Positions 55,310-64,000 of a stretch of 64,000 nucleotides of DNA are shown piece after piece (positions within the stretch are counted from its first letter, which is position 1; each line of letters opens with the position of its first letter). A model generated the notes under the pieces. It was given only the letters and a program-made list of their open reading frames with translations, did no database searches and had not been told where the DNA came from. The translations under genes and the position numbers were made by a program. Source of the stretch: Agrobacterium tumefaciens (GTDB lineage Bacteria > Pseudomonadota > Alphaproteobacteria > Rhizobiales > Rhizobiaceae); assembly GCF_000834635.1 (NCBI RefSeq), contig NZ_JXQV01000030.1:62001-126000 (forward strand). The letters run 5' to 3'.

Positions 55310-56002
55310 TTAGACTGTTGCTGCTGCCCGCTGTTTGATCAGGCGCTCGATCAGCGCCGCATCAAGTTCGCCATAGCTGTCAATGACCACGTCTGGTCCA
55401 AGCTCGGCCATTGGCACATCCGTGTAACCAAATGTGACGCCGACCGATGGTATCTGGGCGTTCTTGGCCGAGGCGATGTCGTTCAGGCTGTCGCCAACCA
55501 TCACGCTGCGTGTGAGTTCTCCGCCTGCTTTTTTGATCGTACCCAGAATGTGGCGCGCATCCGGCTTGCGCCATTCAAATGTATCGCCGCAGGTCGTGGC
55601 TGCGAAATAGTGGCTAAGGCCCAGTTTCTCCAGAAGCGGTATAGCAAGCGCAGTGGTCTTGTTGGTGCAGACGGCGAGGGTGAAGCCTGCGTCTTTCAGC
55701 CTGTCGAGCGCCGCAACAATGCCGGGGTAAGGCACGCTCTGACCAGGCATCTGTTCGAGATAGTGGGAGAGAAAGCGCTCATAGAGCGGCTCCAGCTCGT
55801 TGTCGGGCAGTTCCCTGTCGCGCAGCGCAAAAGCCCGCTTGATCATGACGCGCGCGCCGTGACCAACGAGGTGCTTGAGGTCATCATAGGTCGTTGGCGC
55901 GAGACCGGCGGCGGCAATCGCGTAATTCAGGCTGTCGATGAGGTCGGGGGCGGTTTCGACAAGTGTTCCGTCGAGATCGAATATCACGAGAGTGGAAGTC
56001 AA
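55310..56002 (-). CDS. gph: phosphoglycolate phosphatase
   Basis: 230 residues. HAD motifs: F-D-L-D-G-T-L (I), V-C-T-N-K (II), K-P-D (with lysine), and V-G-D-S-L-N-D (IV). It removes phosphate from 2-phosphoglycolate made during DNA repair or by Rubisco side reactions. The gene neighbours rpiA but runs in the opposite direction. Confidence 0.92.
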   Translation of the reverse strand: MTSTLVIFDLDGTLVETAPDLIDSLNYAIAAAGLAPTTYDDLKHLVGHGARVMIKRAFALRDRELPDNELEPLYERFLSHYLEQMPGQSVPYPGIVAALDRLKDAGFTLAVCTNKTTALAIPLLEKLGLSHYFAATTCGDTFEWRKPDARHILGTIKKAGGELTRSVMVGDSLNDIASAKNAQIPSVGVTFGYTDVPMAELGPDVVIDSYGELDAALIERLIKQRAAATV

Positions 56003-56206
56003 GGCATGCCTCTTGGTGTGCGGTGTGTCGTGCCACCAAGGCTAAGCATCGTTCTTGCGTTTTGCAATGAAACCTTTGAATCGTTGCGCGTATCCCTTGC
56101 AAGGGCTTTCGTTTGTTATTCGACCCGTGTAAACAGCACGCCAGCGTGGGTATCCTGTGGCAGGTTCTCCACGTTCATCGATCCACGACATGGAGTTTGC
56201 AGCCGC

Positions 56207-56905
56207 ATGGATGCCCGCCAAATGAAGATCAAGGCCGCAGAAGCGGCGTTGTCCTACGTCGAAGACGGTATGCGTCTTGGGATTGGAACGGGCTCCACGG
56301 CAGAAGAATTCGTGAGGCTTCTGGCCGAAAAAGTGTCCAACGGCCTGAAAGTTCAAGGCGTTCCAACATCCGAACGCACCGCACGTCTGTGTGTGGAGCT
56401 CGGCGTTCCCTTGAAATCGCTGGACGAGCTTCCAGAACTGGATCTGACCATTGATGGTGCCGACGAGGTCGATCACGGCCTGCGACTCATCAAGGGCGGC
56501 GGCGGTGCCTTGCTGCGCGAAAAAATCGTTGCGGCATCTTCATCTCGCATGATCGTGATTGCCGATCAGACAAAGGTTGTGGAGACGCTTGGCGCTTTTC
56601 CACTGCCTATCGAGATCAATATTTTCGGGCAGGTTGCGACCTGCATAGCTATTGAGAATGTGGCTTCAAAACTCGGCCTGACAGGCGATTTGAAGCTGCG
56701 TTCGCTGGAGGATGGCCCCTTCACAACAGACGGTGGCCACCTCATTTTCGACGCATCTTTTGGCCGTATTCCTGATGCAGAAGCACTGGCACGCGAGCTG
56801 AACGCCATACCGGGTGTTGTCGAGCACGGACTTTTCATTAATCTGGCATCGCTTGCCATTATCGCCGGGCCGGATGGCGCCCGCGTAATGCAGGCGAAAC
56901 TATAA
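56207..56905 (+). CDS. rpiA: ribose-5-phosphate isomerase A
   Basis: 232 residues from ATG 56207. It interconverts ribose 5-phosphate and ribulose 5-phosphate. Motifs: [20 protein letters not shown] and [12 protein letters not shown] long open extension upstream overlaps gph and is not real. The next gene starts 17 bases after its stop. Confidence 0.97.
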   Translation: MDARQMKIKAAEAALSYVEDGMRLGIGTGSTAEEFVRLLAEKVSNGLKVQGVPTSERTARLCVELGVPLKSLDELPELDLTIDGADEVDHGLRLIKGGGGALLREKIVAASSSRMIVIADQTKVVETLGAFPLPIEINIFGQVATCIAIENVASKLGLTGDLKLRSLEDGPFTTDGGHLIFDASFGRIPDAEALARELNAIPGVVEHGLFINLASLAIIAGPDGARVMQAKL

Positions 56906-56922
56906 CAGGAGCGAGAGATTTC

Positions 56923-57519
56923 ATGATCAACCTTGCGGGACTGGGCAAAGCTGCCGCTGCTTCGATCTTCATTTCCGGCATCGTGTTCGGCACCGCCGTT
57001 CGTGCGCAGGAAATTTCCGAAGCGCATATTGCTGCTGCAAAGCAGGCAATCAGCACGCTGGGCGTAACAGACCGGTTTGACGATATTCTTCCGGGCCTTG
57101 CAGAACGCCTGAAGTCTGAGCTCATTCAGGCTTCGCCAAATGTTGAAGACGCGATTACCGCGACCGTAGACGCCAAGGCGCTTGAACTCGCATCGCGTCG
57201 TGCCGATCTGGAGCGCGAAGCAGCTTTGACTTACGCGCGCGCATTCTCGCTCGATGAGCTGAAAGCGATCTCGACTTTCTACGGCAGTGAAGCTGGCAAG
57301 AAGTTGCTGAAAGACGGCCCTATTGCCACACGCGAATTGATGAAGGCCGCTGACATCTGGGCAGCTGGTATCAACCGCGATCTCAACACGTCCAGCATGG
57401 CAGAACTTCAGAAGGTTGCTGGCGCTGATCTTCAGCCGCTTCCTGCCAATGGTGCCAATGTTGGTGGCGCACCAGGCGCAACCGCTGCGCCGGCACCAGC
57501 TGCCAAGCCAAAGCCCTGA
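56923..57519 (+). CDS. DUF2059 secreted protein
   Basis: 198 residues. A signal peptide (first 28 residues, ending A-V-R-A-Q) precedes a DUF2059 domain (FDDILPGLAERLKSELIQ, then LSLDELKAISTFYGSEAGKKLL pattern). The C-terminal 25 residues are Ala/Pro-rich. Function unknown; DUF2059 proteins are periplasmic. It is probably cotranscribed with rpiA. Confidence 0.9.
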   Translation: MINLAGLGKAAAASIFISGIVFGTAVRAQEISEAHIAAAKQAISTLGVTDRFDDILPGLAERLKSELIQASPNVEDAITATVDAKALELASRRADLEREAALTYARAFSLDELKAISTFYGSEAGKKLLKDGPIATRELMKAADIWAAGINRDLNTSSMAELQKVAGADLQPLPANGANVGGAPGATAAPAPAAKPKP

Positions 57520-57548
57520 TCTTTTTCAAACAGGTTTGAGAATATTTC

Positions 57549-57574
57549 AAAGCCCGGATTAAACTCCGGGCTTT
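57549..57574 (+). terminator. terminator after the DUF2059 gene
   Basis: AAAGCCCGGA (57549-57558) pairs with TCCGGGCTTT (57565-57574) around TTAAAC, followed by TCATTT. It separates rpiA-DUF2059 from gor. Confidence 0.85.
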
Positions 57575-57649
57575 TCATTTATGTCATGCGCCACCTATAT
57601 GACTGTATCGGGGATGACCAAGGTCGTCCTTCCCATCAGAGGCTCTGGC

Positions 57650-59038
57650 ATGACATCTTACGATTATGATCTCTTCGTTATTGGCGGTGGTTCCGGCGGC
57701 GTGCGCAGCGCCCGTGTGGCTGCGTCCCTCGGCAAACGAGTCGGTATTGCGGAAGAGTACCGCTACGGCGGAACATGCGTCATCCGTGGTTGCGTGCCGA
57801 AGAAGCTGTTCGTTTATGCCTCGCAATTCCGAGAACATTTTGAAGATGCCGAGGGCTTTGGCTGGACTGTCGGCGAAAGCTCGTTCGACTGGAAAAAGCT
57901 GATTGCGGCCAAGGACAAGGAAATCACGCGCCTGGAAGGCCTCTATCGAAAGGGTCTTGAGAACGCCAAGGCCGAAATTTTCGACAGCCGCGCCGAGCTT
58001 GTTGATGCGCACACCGTCAAGCTGACGAAAACTGGCCACACGGTTACGGCGGAGCGTATCGTGATTGCCGTTGGTGGAACGCCGAACCCGCATGCTTCGC
58101 TACCCGGCCATGAGTTGACGATTTCCTCCAATGAGGCGTTTGATCTGGATGAGTTGCCCAAGTCCATTCTGATTGCCGGTGGTGGTTACATCGCGGTGGA
58201 GTTTGCCAATATTTTCCACGGACTCGGTGTCGAAACGACCCTGATTTATCGTGGCAAGGAAATCCTCTCGCGCTTCGATAATGACATGCGTGCTGGCCTG
58301 CATGCGGCCATGGTCGAGAAGGGCATCCGCATCATTCTGGAAGACATTATCCAGGAAGTCAGCAAGGATGAAGCCGGTGGTTTGATTGCCCGCACCAAGC
58401 AGGGCCACACATTGGCCGTTGGTCAGGTCATGCTGGCCCTTGGTCGTGATCCAAACACAAATGGCCTCGGTCTCGAAAATGCTGGTGTTGCGGTCAACGA
58501 ACGAGGGGCCATTATCGTCGACGATTATTCGCGCACCAATGTCCCCAGCATCTTCGCACTTGGTGATGTCACTGACCGGGTACAGCTGACGCCTGTGGCG
58601 ATCCACGAAGCCATGTGCTTCATCGAAACCGAGTTCAAGAACAACCCCACCAAGCCTGACCACCACCTCATCGCGACCGCCGTTTTCTCTCAGCCGGAAA
58701 TCGGCACTGTGGGAATTTCCGAGGAAGAGGCGTCCGCCAAGTTTGAGGAAATTGAGGTTTACCGTGCCCAGTTCCGCCCCATGAAAGCGACGCTTTCTGG
58801 TCGCTCTGAAAAGATGATCATGAAGCTCATCGTCAATGCGGCAGACCGCAAGGTCGTCGGTGCCCACATCCTCGGGCATGATGCGGGCGAAATGGCGCAG
58901 CTTCTTGGCATCACGCTAAAGGCCGGTTGCACCAAGGACGACTTCGACGCGACAATGGCGGTTCACCCCACTGCTGCGGAAGAGTTGGTAACGATGTACA
59001 CGCCGACCTACCGTATCAAGAACGGGGAAAGGCTATAA
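57650..59038 (+). CDS. gor: glutathione-disulfide reductase
   Basis: 462 residues from ATG 57650. It reduces GSSG with NADPH. Motifs: G-G-G-S-G-G-V-R-S-A-R (FAD), the redox pair G-G-T-C-V-I-R-G-C-V-P-K-K-L, G-G-G-Y-I-A-V-E-F (NADPH site), A-L-G-D-V-T, and the active-site H-P-T-A-A-E-E. An ATG at 57581 further upstream has no ribosome site. Function is certain. Confidence 0.97.
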   Translation: MTSYDYDLFVIGGGSGGVRSARVAASLGKRVGIAEEYRYGGTCVIRGCVPKKLFVYASQFREHFEDAEGFGWTVGESSFDWKKLIAAKDKEITRLEGLYRKGLENAKAEIFDSRAELVDAHTVKLTKTGHTVTAERIVIAVGGTPNPHASLPGHELTISSNEAFDLDELPKSILIAGGGYIAVEFANIFHGLGVETTLIYRGKEILSRFDNDMRAGLHAAMVEKGIRIILEDIIQEVSKDEAGGLIARTKQGHTLAVGQVMLALGRDPNTNGLGLENAGVAVNERGAIIVDDYSRTNVPSIFALGDVTDRVQLTPVAIHEAMCFIETEFKNNPTKPDHHLIATAVFSQPEIGTVGISEEEASAKFEEIEVYRAQFRPMKATLSGRSEKMIMKLIVNAADRKVVGAHILGHDAGEMAQLLGITLKAGCTKDDFDATMAVHPTAAEELVTMYTPTYRIKNGERL

Positions 59039-59573
59039 TCGAAGCCTTGCTTCGCTCGCCATTTCCCAGTCTGCTCAAAAAAATAAAATTCTTTTCTCAA
59101 TGTCCCTAACACCCATGCCTAAAATCCATCCGCGTCCCTGACGGCAGTGTATCGCGAGACATTGCGGACAGGGAGCAGGCGGTGTTGGTTTTGACCCGGA
59201 ACGTGCGGGCAAGGCTCGATGCTGCCAAGACGGCAGGCCTTGGTCGCCACCTCAACCATTCACGGTGGAGCGGCGGCAGGGGCTTGATGGATGACGAGTT
59301 GGGGCAACAGCCGGGACCATTCACGGCTCGGCTGCTGGCCTAAGACGTTTCGACGCTAAGGGCCACGCAAATGCGCAGCCACAGAATGAACCATACCAGA
59401 GACACAACAGCATTTGCGTGCGCTCTCTGGGCCGAACGAACATGCCACGGGCGCCAGCGCGCCGCGTGAATGCTGACGTGTGTTCAGGGGATTTTTGAAA
59501 ATCGAATCTTTGTACAAAAGCGCTGTGTGGTGGTAAGATGCCGCATGTTCACAAAACGTTGGGAGGCGTGGCC
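59039..59573. other. gene-poor region with an inverted repeat and a direct repeat
   Basis: About 535 bases without a convincing gene. CACGCAAATGC (59364-59374) and GCATTTGCGTG (59410-59420) form an 11-bp inverted repeat with a 35-base loop. ACCATTCACGG occurs twice (59255-59265 and 59316-59326). A weak 53-codon plus-strand frame (GTG 59182 to 59343) has GGAG 6 bases before its GTG. None matches a known RNA or element. Confidence 0.4.
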
Positions 59574-59774
59574 GTGAAATCATCAATATTGTTCAAGGAA
59601 GACAATTCCGTTCGCCCGGATCCCGATCATAGATTGCGTAAGGCGGGGGCGAACGACAATCTCCGCAGTCTGGAATTCGAGATGGACGGGCAGGGGCGGG
59701 ACTGGCGCTTGCCGTGCTTGATCGCTGCCATTTCAGCGGCTTTTGCCGCCTTCATCTTCCTGCCGATGTGGTAA
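59574..59774 (+). CDS. small membrane protein of unknown function
   Basis: 66 residues from GTG 59574 with GGGAGG 7 bases before it. A hydrophilic N-terminal half is followed by a hydrophobic helix at the C-terminus (LIAAISAAFAAFIFLPMW), so it would be a tail-anchored membrane protein. No family is recognised. It ends 91 bases before recJ. Confidence 0.65.
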   Translation: MKSSILFKEDNSVRPDPDHRLRKAGANDNLRSLEFEMDGQGRDWRLPCLIAAISAAFAAFIFLPMW

Positions 59775-59865
59775 GCCGGGCGGATAAGAGATTTGTGCTT
59801 GAAAAAGCCCGGTTCGGCCTTTAGCCCCTTGGTCAGAACAATCTGGCTGGATGGGTAGCTGACGA

Positions 59866-61674
59866 ATGGCAATGAATGAACCGGTCGATGCTGTGCCGAG
59901 AGCCTTTCTCGGGGTGGATCGGTCGGCAACGGAGCAGAAGTGGATGTCGCGGCTGGATCAGGCCGGGCAAAACCGTGCTCTGGCCATGTCGCAGGTCCAC
60001 GCCATTCCCGAGTTGGTTGCCCGTGTACTGGCAGGCCGCGGCGTTGGCGTCGATGACGCGTTGGCCTTTCTGGACCCCACCATCCGCTCGCTCATGCCCG
60101 ATCCGCTGACGCTGACGGATTGCGAAAAGGCAGCGACACGCATTGCCACCGCCATCAAACGACAGGAAAAGGTTGCTATATTCGGCGATTATGACGTGGA
60201 CGGCGCCTCGTCGTCTGCTTTGATGTTCCGCTTCCTACACCATTTTGGGCTGGAGCCCGAAATTTACATTCCTGACCGTATCTTTGAAGGATACGGCCCC
60301 AACCCCGCTGCCATGCAGCAGCTTGCCGCCAATGGCAACTCACTCATCATTACGGTCGACTGTGGCTCCACAAGCCACGAGTCCCTCGCCGCTGCGCGCG
60401 ATGCCAAAACCGATGTTGTCGTCATCGATCACCACCAGGTCGGAACCGAACTGCCGCCAGCCGTGGCGCTGGTCAATCCGAACCGGGAGGATGACCTTTC
60501 GGGGCAGGGGCATCTCTGCGCGGCGGGCGTCGTGTTTCTGGTGCTGGTCGCCACGCTGCGCGTATTGAAGGACGCGCGCGATAGCCGCGCCTATACGCTC
60601 GATCTTCTGTCGCTTCTGGATATCGTGGCGCTTGCCACCGTGTGCGATGTGGTGCCTCTCAAGGGGCTTAACCGCGCCTATGTGGTGAAAGGCCTCATCG
60701 CCGCGCGCCACATGAAGAATGCAGGCCTTGCCGCCCTGTTCAAAAAGGCTGGCCTCGGCGGGCCTGTCACGCCCTATCACTTCGGCTTTCTCGTCGGCCC
60801 GCGCATCAATGCCGGGGGCCGCATTGGCGATGCGGCGCTCGGCAGCCGTCTGCTGACGCTGGATGACGAATCGCAAGCCGAAATCATTGCGGAAAAGCTG
60901 GATGAGTTGAACCGTGAACGTCAGGCCATGGAGGCTGCCATGCTGGGCGAGGCGGAGGCTGAGGCTCTCTATGAATATGGCGACGGCACTGGCGCTGGCG
61001 TGATCGTTACGGCGCGGGAAAACTGGCACCCCGGCATCGTCGGCCTGCTGGCCTCACGGCTGAAAGACCGCTTTCGCCGCCCGGCCTTCGCCATCGCGTT
61101 TGACTCGCAGGGTAAGGGCACAGGCTCCGGGCGCTCCATCAATGGCTTCGATATGGGCAAGATGGTGCGCAACGCTGTCGATGCCGGTCTGCTGGTCAAG
61201 GGTGGTGGTCACGCCATGGCGGCTGGTCTGACGGTAGAGCGCGCCAATCTGGGTCGCCTGAGAACCTTCTTCGAAGAAGCGGCGCAAAAGACGGTCTTCC
61301 AATTGGTCGAGAACAGCGTGCTGAAGATCGATGGTGCGATCGGCGCATCCGGCGCCACGTTGGAACTGGTGGAGCAGATGGAGCAGGCAGGCCCTTTTGG
61401 CTCCGGCCACTCTCAACCCATCTTCGCCGTGCCCGCCCATCGCCTGCGCGATGTGCGTATCGTCGGCACGTCCCACGTCAAGATCACGCTTGAGGCCATG
61501 GATGGCTCCCGGCTGGATGGCATCGCATTCCGTGCCGCAGACGCACCTCTCGGCCAAATGCTGATGAACGCCCGGGGACGCCAGATCCACGTCGCGGGCA
61601 CGCTGGGCGCAGATCAATGGCAGGGACAGAAGAGAGTACAGCTGCGCGTTCTGGACGCCGCTCTCGCGCCTTAA
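59866..61674 (+). CDS. recJ: single-stranded-DNA-specific exonuclease RecJ
   Basis: 602 residues. It degrades single-stranded DNA 5' to 3' in repair and recombination. DHH motifs: G-D-Y-D-V-D-G-A-S-S-S-A, T-V-D-C-G, V-I-D-H-H-Q-V-G and D-I-V-A-L-A-T-V-C-D-V-V-P. The DHHA1 domain has G-G-G-H-A-M-A-A-G. ATG 59866 or ATG 59872 could be the start; neither has a strong ribosome site. Confidence 0.96.
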   Translation: MAMNEPVDAVPRAFLGVDRSATEQKWMSRLDQAGQNRALAMSQVHAIPELVARVLAGRGVGVDDALAFLDPTIRSLMPDPLTLTDCEKAATRIATAIKRQEKVAIFGDYDVDGASSSALMFRFLHHFGLEPEIYIPDRIFEGYGPNPAAMQQLAANGNSLIITVDCGSTSHESLAAARDAKTDVVVIDHHQVGTELPPAVALVNPNREDDLSGQGHLCAAGVVFLVLVATLRVLKDARDSRAYTLDLLSLLDIVALATVCDVVPLKGLNRAYVVKGLIAARHMKNAGLAALFKKAGLGGPVTPYHFGFLVGPRINAGGRIGDAALGSRLLTLDDESQAEIIAEKLDELNRERQAMEAAMLGEAEAEALYEYGDGTGAGVIVTARENWHPGIVGLLASRLKDRFRRPAFAIAFDSQGKGTGSGRSINGFDMGKMVRNAVDAGLLVKGGGHAMAAGLTVERANLGRLRTFFEEAAQKTVFQLVENSVLKIDGAIGASGATLELVEQMEQAGPFGSGHSQPIFAVPAHRLRDVRIVGTSHVKITLEAMDGSRLDGIAFRAADAPLGQMLMNARGRQIHVAGTLGADQWQGQKRVQLRVLDAALAP

Positions 61675-61764
61675 ACAGCGCACGACGCAGACAAAGTCTT
61701 CAGCCGGAAGCCATTACAAACAGCTTTAACTGACGCTTCTATTGCAGTGAAATCATTGGGGAAG

Positions 61765-61839
61765 TGGTACGCCCTAGGGGAGTCGAACCCCTCTTTTCAG
61801 AATGAAAATCTGACGTCCTAACCGATAGACGAAGGGCGC
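61765..61839 (-). tRNA. tRNA-Glu (anticodon UUC)
   Basis: On the minus strand the sequence folds as a tRNA: a 7-bp acceptor stem (GCGCCCT with AGGGCGT), a D arm, an anticodon stem CAGA/TCTG enclosing T-T-T-T-C-A-T (anticodon TTC), and a T arm with G-G-T-T-C-G-A. CCA is encoded at 61767-61765. It is near the end of recJ but on the other strand. Confidence 0.93.
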
Positions 61840-62234
61840 ATACCTTGTGTGGCGCCCTTATAGTCAGGCACTGGATCCTCCGCAAGCGCCTATTTTCATT
61901 TTTTTGCATTTCGATGACATTTTTTGTTCCAGCATGCAGCAAGGCTGTGGAAAACCCGCGCAACATTAAGATGATGCGGCGTAAATCGTTGTCACAATGA
62001 AATGGGAGAGGGGGAAGCGTGGGATTACATCGGGGTACAGGGGGCGTTCCCACATTGTAACCCCACGCCTCATCGGGGGACGTGGGAATAACGGGCAATC
62101 CAGAAACTGGTTCCGCGGTTTTTGCAAAATATTTGCAGCCCATTCCAAAAACAAAACCGCCCGCAGACATCTCGTCGCGGGCGGCTTGAAACTGGATATC
62201 ACCGTATGGTGATAAGGGCATCGCCGGGTGGCGA
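61840..62234. other. region between tRNA-Glu and the DUF3126 gene, with a long inverted repeat
   Basis: About 395 bases without a convincing gene. GCGTGGGATTACA (62017-62029) is complementary to TGTAACCCCACGC (62056-62068) with one mismatch (G-U in RNA), with a 26-base loop. A terminator lies at 62157-62184. Several open frames here look like chance. Confidence 0.4.
62157..62184 (-). terminator. terminator of the DUF3126 gene
   Basis: CCGCCCGC (62157-62164) pairs with GCGGGCGG (62177-62184) around 12 bases. On the minus strand TTTTGTTTTT follows. It lies about 50 bases after the DUF3126 stop. Confidence 0.8.
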
Positions 62235-62438
62235 TTATAGATCGACGTCCAGGATAGCCATCGAGAAATTGTAAGAGCGGTCGCCGTCTTCGTCATCGAT
62301 ATAGACGACGCCAAGGAATTCTTCGCCAGCATAAACTTCGGCCGAATCGTCCTTGCGTGGGCGGGCCTTCACAACCATGTTTTCATTGAAGGTACGCTTG
62401 AAATAGGCGTCGAGCTTTTTGATTTCTTCGGCTTTCAC
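62235..62438 (-). CDS. DUF3126 family protein
   Basis: 67 residues from GTG 62438; AGGAGA lies 6 bases before it. The sequence fits the DUF3126 family (K-A-E-E-I-K-K-L-D-A-Y-F-K-R-T-F, then GEEFLGVVYIDDEDGDRSYNF). DUF3126 proteins are small and of unknown function. It follows cysE on the same strand by 95 bases. Confidence 0.85.
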   Translation of the reverse strand: MKAEEIKKLDAYFKRTFNENMVVKARPRKDDSAEVYAGEEFLGVVYIDDEDGDRSYNFSMAILDVDL

Positions 62439-62502
62439 CACTGTTCTCCTGTGCGGTTCACGTTGCGCCGCTTTTGGCATGGCTTAAAGGCGAAAGTAAA
62501 GT

Positions 62503-62526
62503 GGAGCTGTAAAAACGCACAGCTCC
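62503..62526 (-). terminator. hairpin between cysE and the DUF3126 gene
   Basis: GGAGCTGT (62503-62510) pairs perfectly with ACAGCTCC (62519-62526) around 8 bases. It lies directly after the cysE stop codon. No strong T run follows on the minus strand. Confidence 0.55.
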
Positions 62527-62532
62527 GAAAGC

Positions 62533-63357
62533 CTAGATATCCGCCCCGACGATCTGATCCATGATGCGCGATGGCTCGCTGCATCCGGCTTCGCCCACCA
62601 CACGAGCAGGCACACCGGCAACGGTTGCATTGGGCGGCACTGGCTTGAGAACCACGGAGCCTGCGGCAATGCGCGAGCATGCGCCGATTTCGATATTGCC
62701 AAGGATTTTCGCCCCCGCACCAATCAGAACGCCGCTGCTGATCTTGGGGTGGCGGTCTGCGCCTTCCTTGCCGGTGCCACCAAGGGTGACGCCATGCAGA
62801 ATAGAGACATTATCGCCAATGACAGCGGTTTCACCGACGACGAGGCCTGTGGCGTGGTCGAGGAACATACCCTTGCCGATGCGGGCCGCAGGGTTGATAT
62901 CGGTCTGGAAAACGCTGGAGGCACGGCTTTGCAGATAGAGCGCAAAATCGCGGCGTCCCTTCTGCCACAGCCAATGCGCCAGCCGGTGCGTTTGAATGGC
63001 CTGAAAGCCCTTGAAATAAAGCACAGGCTCCAGAAAACGGGTGCAGGCGGGGTCGCGGTCATAAACCGCCTGAATATCCACGCGCAGAATGGAGCCCCAT
63101 TCCGGCCAGTCTTCCAGCATTTCCTCAAATGTCTGGCGCAGCAGCACGGCCTGCATGTCGCGGTGGTCCAGCAACTCGCAAATGCGATAGGTGACGCAGG
63201 CTTCAAGGGAATGGTGGTTCAAAATTGTGGAATAGAAAAAGGCCGAGAGCAGCGGATCCTGCGCTGCTGCCGCACGTGCTTCGTTTTGTAGACTTCCCCA
63301 GATGGGATCAACCACGGAAAGGTGCTCCTGCTGGCGTGCCTCTGTGCGTGCGACCAT
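62533..63357 (-). CDS. cysE: serine O-acetyltransferase
   Basis: 274 residues. It makes O-acetylserine for cysteine synthesis. The N-terminal helical part (DPIWGSLQNEARAAAAQDPLL) precedes left-handed beta-helix hexapeptide repeats (H-P-A-A-R-I-G-K-G variant, then D-H-A-T-G-L-V-V-G-E-T and G-A-K-I-L-G-N-I). H-G-V-T-L-G-G-T-G-K marks the active site. The C-terminal tail (GVPARVVGEAG...) is of a length seen in feedback-regulated enzymes. Confidence 0.96.
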   Translation of the reverse strand: MVARTEARQQEHLSVVDPIWGSLQNEARAAAAQDPLLSAFFYSTILNHHSLEACVTYRICELLDHRDMQAVLLRQTFEEMLEDWPEWGSILRVDIQAVYDRDPACTRFLEPVLYFKGFQAIQTHRLAHWLWQKGRRDFALYLQSRASSVFQTDINPAARIGKGMFLDHATGLVVGETAVIGDNVSILHGVTLGGTGKEGADRHPKISSGVLIGAGAKILGNIEIGACSRIAAGSVVLKPVPPNATVAGVPARVVGEAGCSEPSRIMDQIVGADI

Positions 63358-63495
63358 AACTGGTCTCCCTCGATTTCGTGCCGTTCTTATACAGAAAAAA
63401 CTGTTGCCTAGAAATGGTGATTTACCAACGCGGTTAAAGACGCGAAAGCATCAGTTTTTCTGACAGAGTTTTGGATGGAATTGTCTTGATCCCGC

Positions 63496-64000
63496 TCAGG
63501 CGTTGATCTCGCGATAAAACTCCAGCACGGCTGCCTTGAACACACGGTCGCCAACGGCCAGCATGTGGTCGCGTCCGGGAATATCGATCGCTTTCGCATT
63601 CGGCATCAATTCCGCAAGCTCCTGGCCTGAACCGGCAATATCATCCTTGGTGCCAACGGCGATCAGCGTCGGAATGTCGATCTTTGCCGCTTCTTCGCGG
63701 GTCACCAGAACGCGAGAGGTTTCGATGCAGGCGGCAAGGGCAATGCGGTCGCTTTTTGTCTGATCGGCGAATGCGCGGAACATGCGGCCACGCTCATGGG
63801 TCACGACATCGAGCGAGGGCGCACGAAGGGCATCCGCAATCGGGTCCCAATCACCAACGCCATCCACCATGCCGATGCCGAGGCCACCAAACACCAACGA
63901 AAGCACGCGCTCAGGATGGGCCATGGCGAGAAACGCGGAGATGCGCGCACCCATGGAGTAGCCCATGATATGGGCTTGGGAAATGCCCAAATGATCAAGC
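63496..64000 (-). CDS. alpha/beta hydrolase (3' part; start beyond the window)
   Basis: At least 168 residues; the start lies beyond the right edge. The nucleophile is in M-G-Y-S-M-G-A-R-I-S-A, the acid in AVGTKDDIAG and the histidine in P-G-R-D-H-M-L-A-V. This is the classic hydrolase triad order. The substrate is unknown. Confidence 0.88.
   Translation of the reverse strand, partial: LDHLGISQAHIMGYSMGARISAFLAMAHPERVLSLVFGGLGIGMVDGVGDWDPIADALRAPSLDVVTHERGRMFRAFADQTKSDRIALAACIETSRVLVTREEAAKIDIPTLIAVGTKDDIAGSGQELAELMPNAKAIDIPGRDHMLAVGDRVFKAAVLEFYREINA

Noticed and set aside
55253..56206. 318-codon extension before rpiA
   Set aside because: It runs antisense through gph and has no family match; RpiA starts at ATG 56207.
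59106..59324. 72-codon minus-strand frame after gor
   Set aside because: No ribosome site and no family; Pro/Arg-rich translation typical of noncoding sequence.
1..64000. CRISPR array, insertion sequence or prophage
   Set aside because: No regularly spaced repeats and no transposase or phage proteins were found among the real genes.

Overview
The window looks like a chromosomal segment of a Rhizobiales alphaproteobacterium, most likely Agrobacterium/Rhizobium (Rhizobiaceae). Reasons: the separate purC-purS-purQ and purL genes, the alphaproteobacterial short PurL with a separate PurS, DUF1127 proteins, a Usg-family protein, a GAAC-N7-GTAC LexA-type box in front of recA, a PleC/PdhS-type histidine kinase and a TIGR02281 aspartic protease. 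The gene set is conserved housekeeping plus small accessory genes. I see no insertion sequence, prophage, CRISPR array or toxin-antitoxin pair.

Layout. 1-15.1 kb: mostly minus-strand purine biosynthesis (purL-bolA, purC-purS-purQ, purB), interrupted by a divergent MocR regulator/DUF1127 pair, a chemotaxis receptor, a lipoprotein, a PAS-GGDEF-EAL protein and a small serine hydrolase. 15.2-21.2 kb: rpe, an orphan periplasmic binding protein, a DEAD-box helicase overlapping a Nudix hydrolase, an M23 peptidase and a BCP-type peroxiredoxin. 21.3-28.1 kb: a very large AsmA-like envelope protein, then cobS-DUF1289-aspartic protease divergent from cobT-dgkA. 28-35.4 kb: a membrane histidine kinase, a nuclease, a UDG-like protein, an Lrp regulator, a methyltransferase, Usg, and a polar amino acid ABC transporter without its ATPase. 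35.7-41.2 kb: an OmpA-family protein with a long Pro/Ala/Glu-rich repeat region, the psuK-psuG pseudouridine catabolic pair, and recA. 41.4-48.6 kb: alaS, a GST, icd, a secreted protein, trmJ and murI. 48.7-53.1 kb: a short unlisted reading frame, DUF1127, GNAT, LysE, EamA and a HerA-like ATPase. 53.1-64 kb: terC-like gene, rpsD, gph, rpiA, DUF2059, gor, recJ, tRNA-Glu, DUF3126, cysE and a truncated alpha/beta hydrolase.

Functional links. The purine genes make IMP/AMP; PurS, PurQ and PurL form the FGAM synthase complex. rpe, rpiA and gph handle pentose and phosphoglycolate metabolism. gor, the GST and the peroxiredoxin serve thiol and peroxide defence. recA, recJ and the UDG-like gene serve DNA repair. 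cobS and cobT act together in nucleotide-loop assembly of cobalamin. psuG and psuK convert pseudouridine to uracil and ribose 5-phosphate.

Most interesting signals outside the genes: a compact structured leader upstream of the terC-like gene, with a possible pseudoknot and a loop complementary to the loop of a hairpin that contains the Shine-Dalgarno sequence; two tight hairpins in the rpsD leader; a 21-bp-period direct repeat at the MocR promoter; and a 29-codon reading frame with an ideal ribosome binding site at 48758-48847. All RNA folds were read by eye; none was computed.
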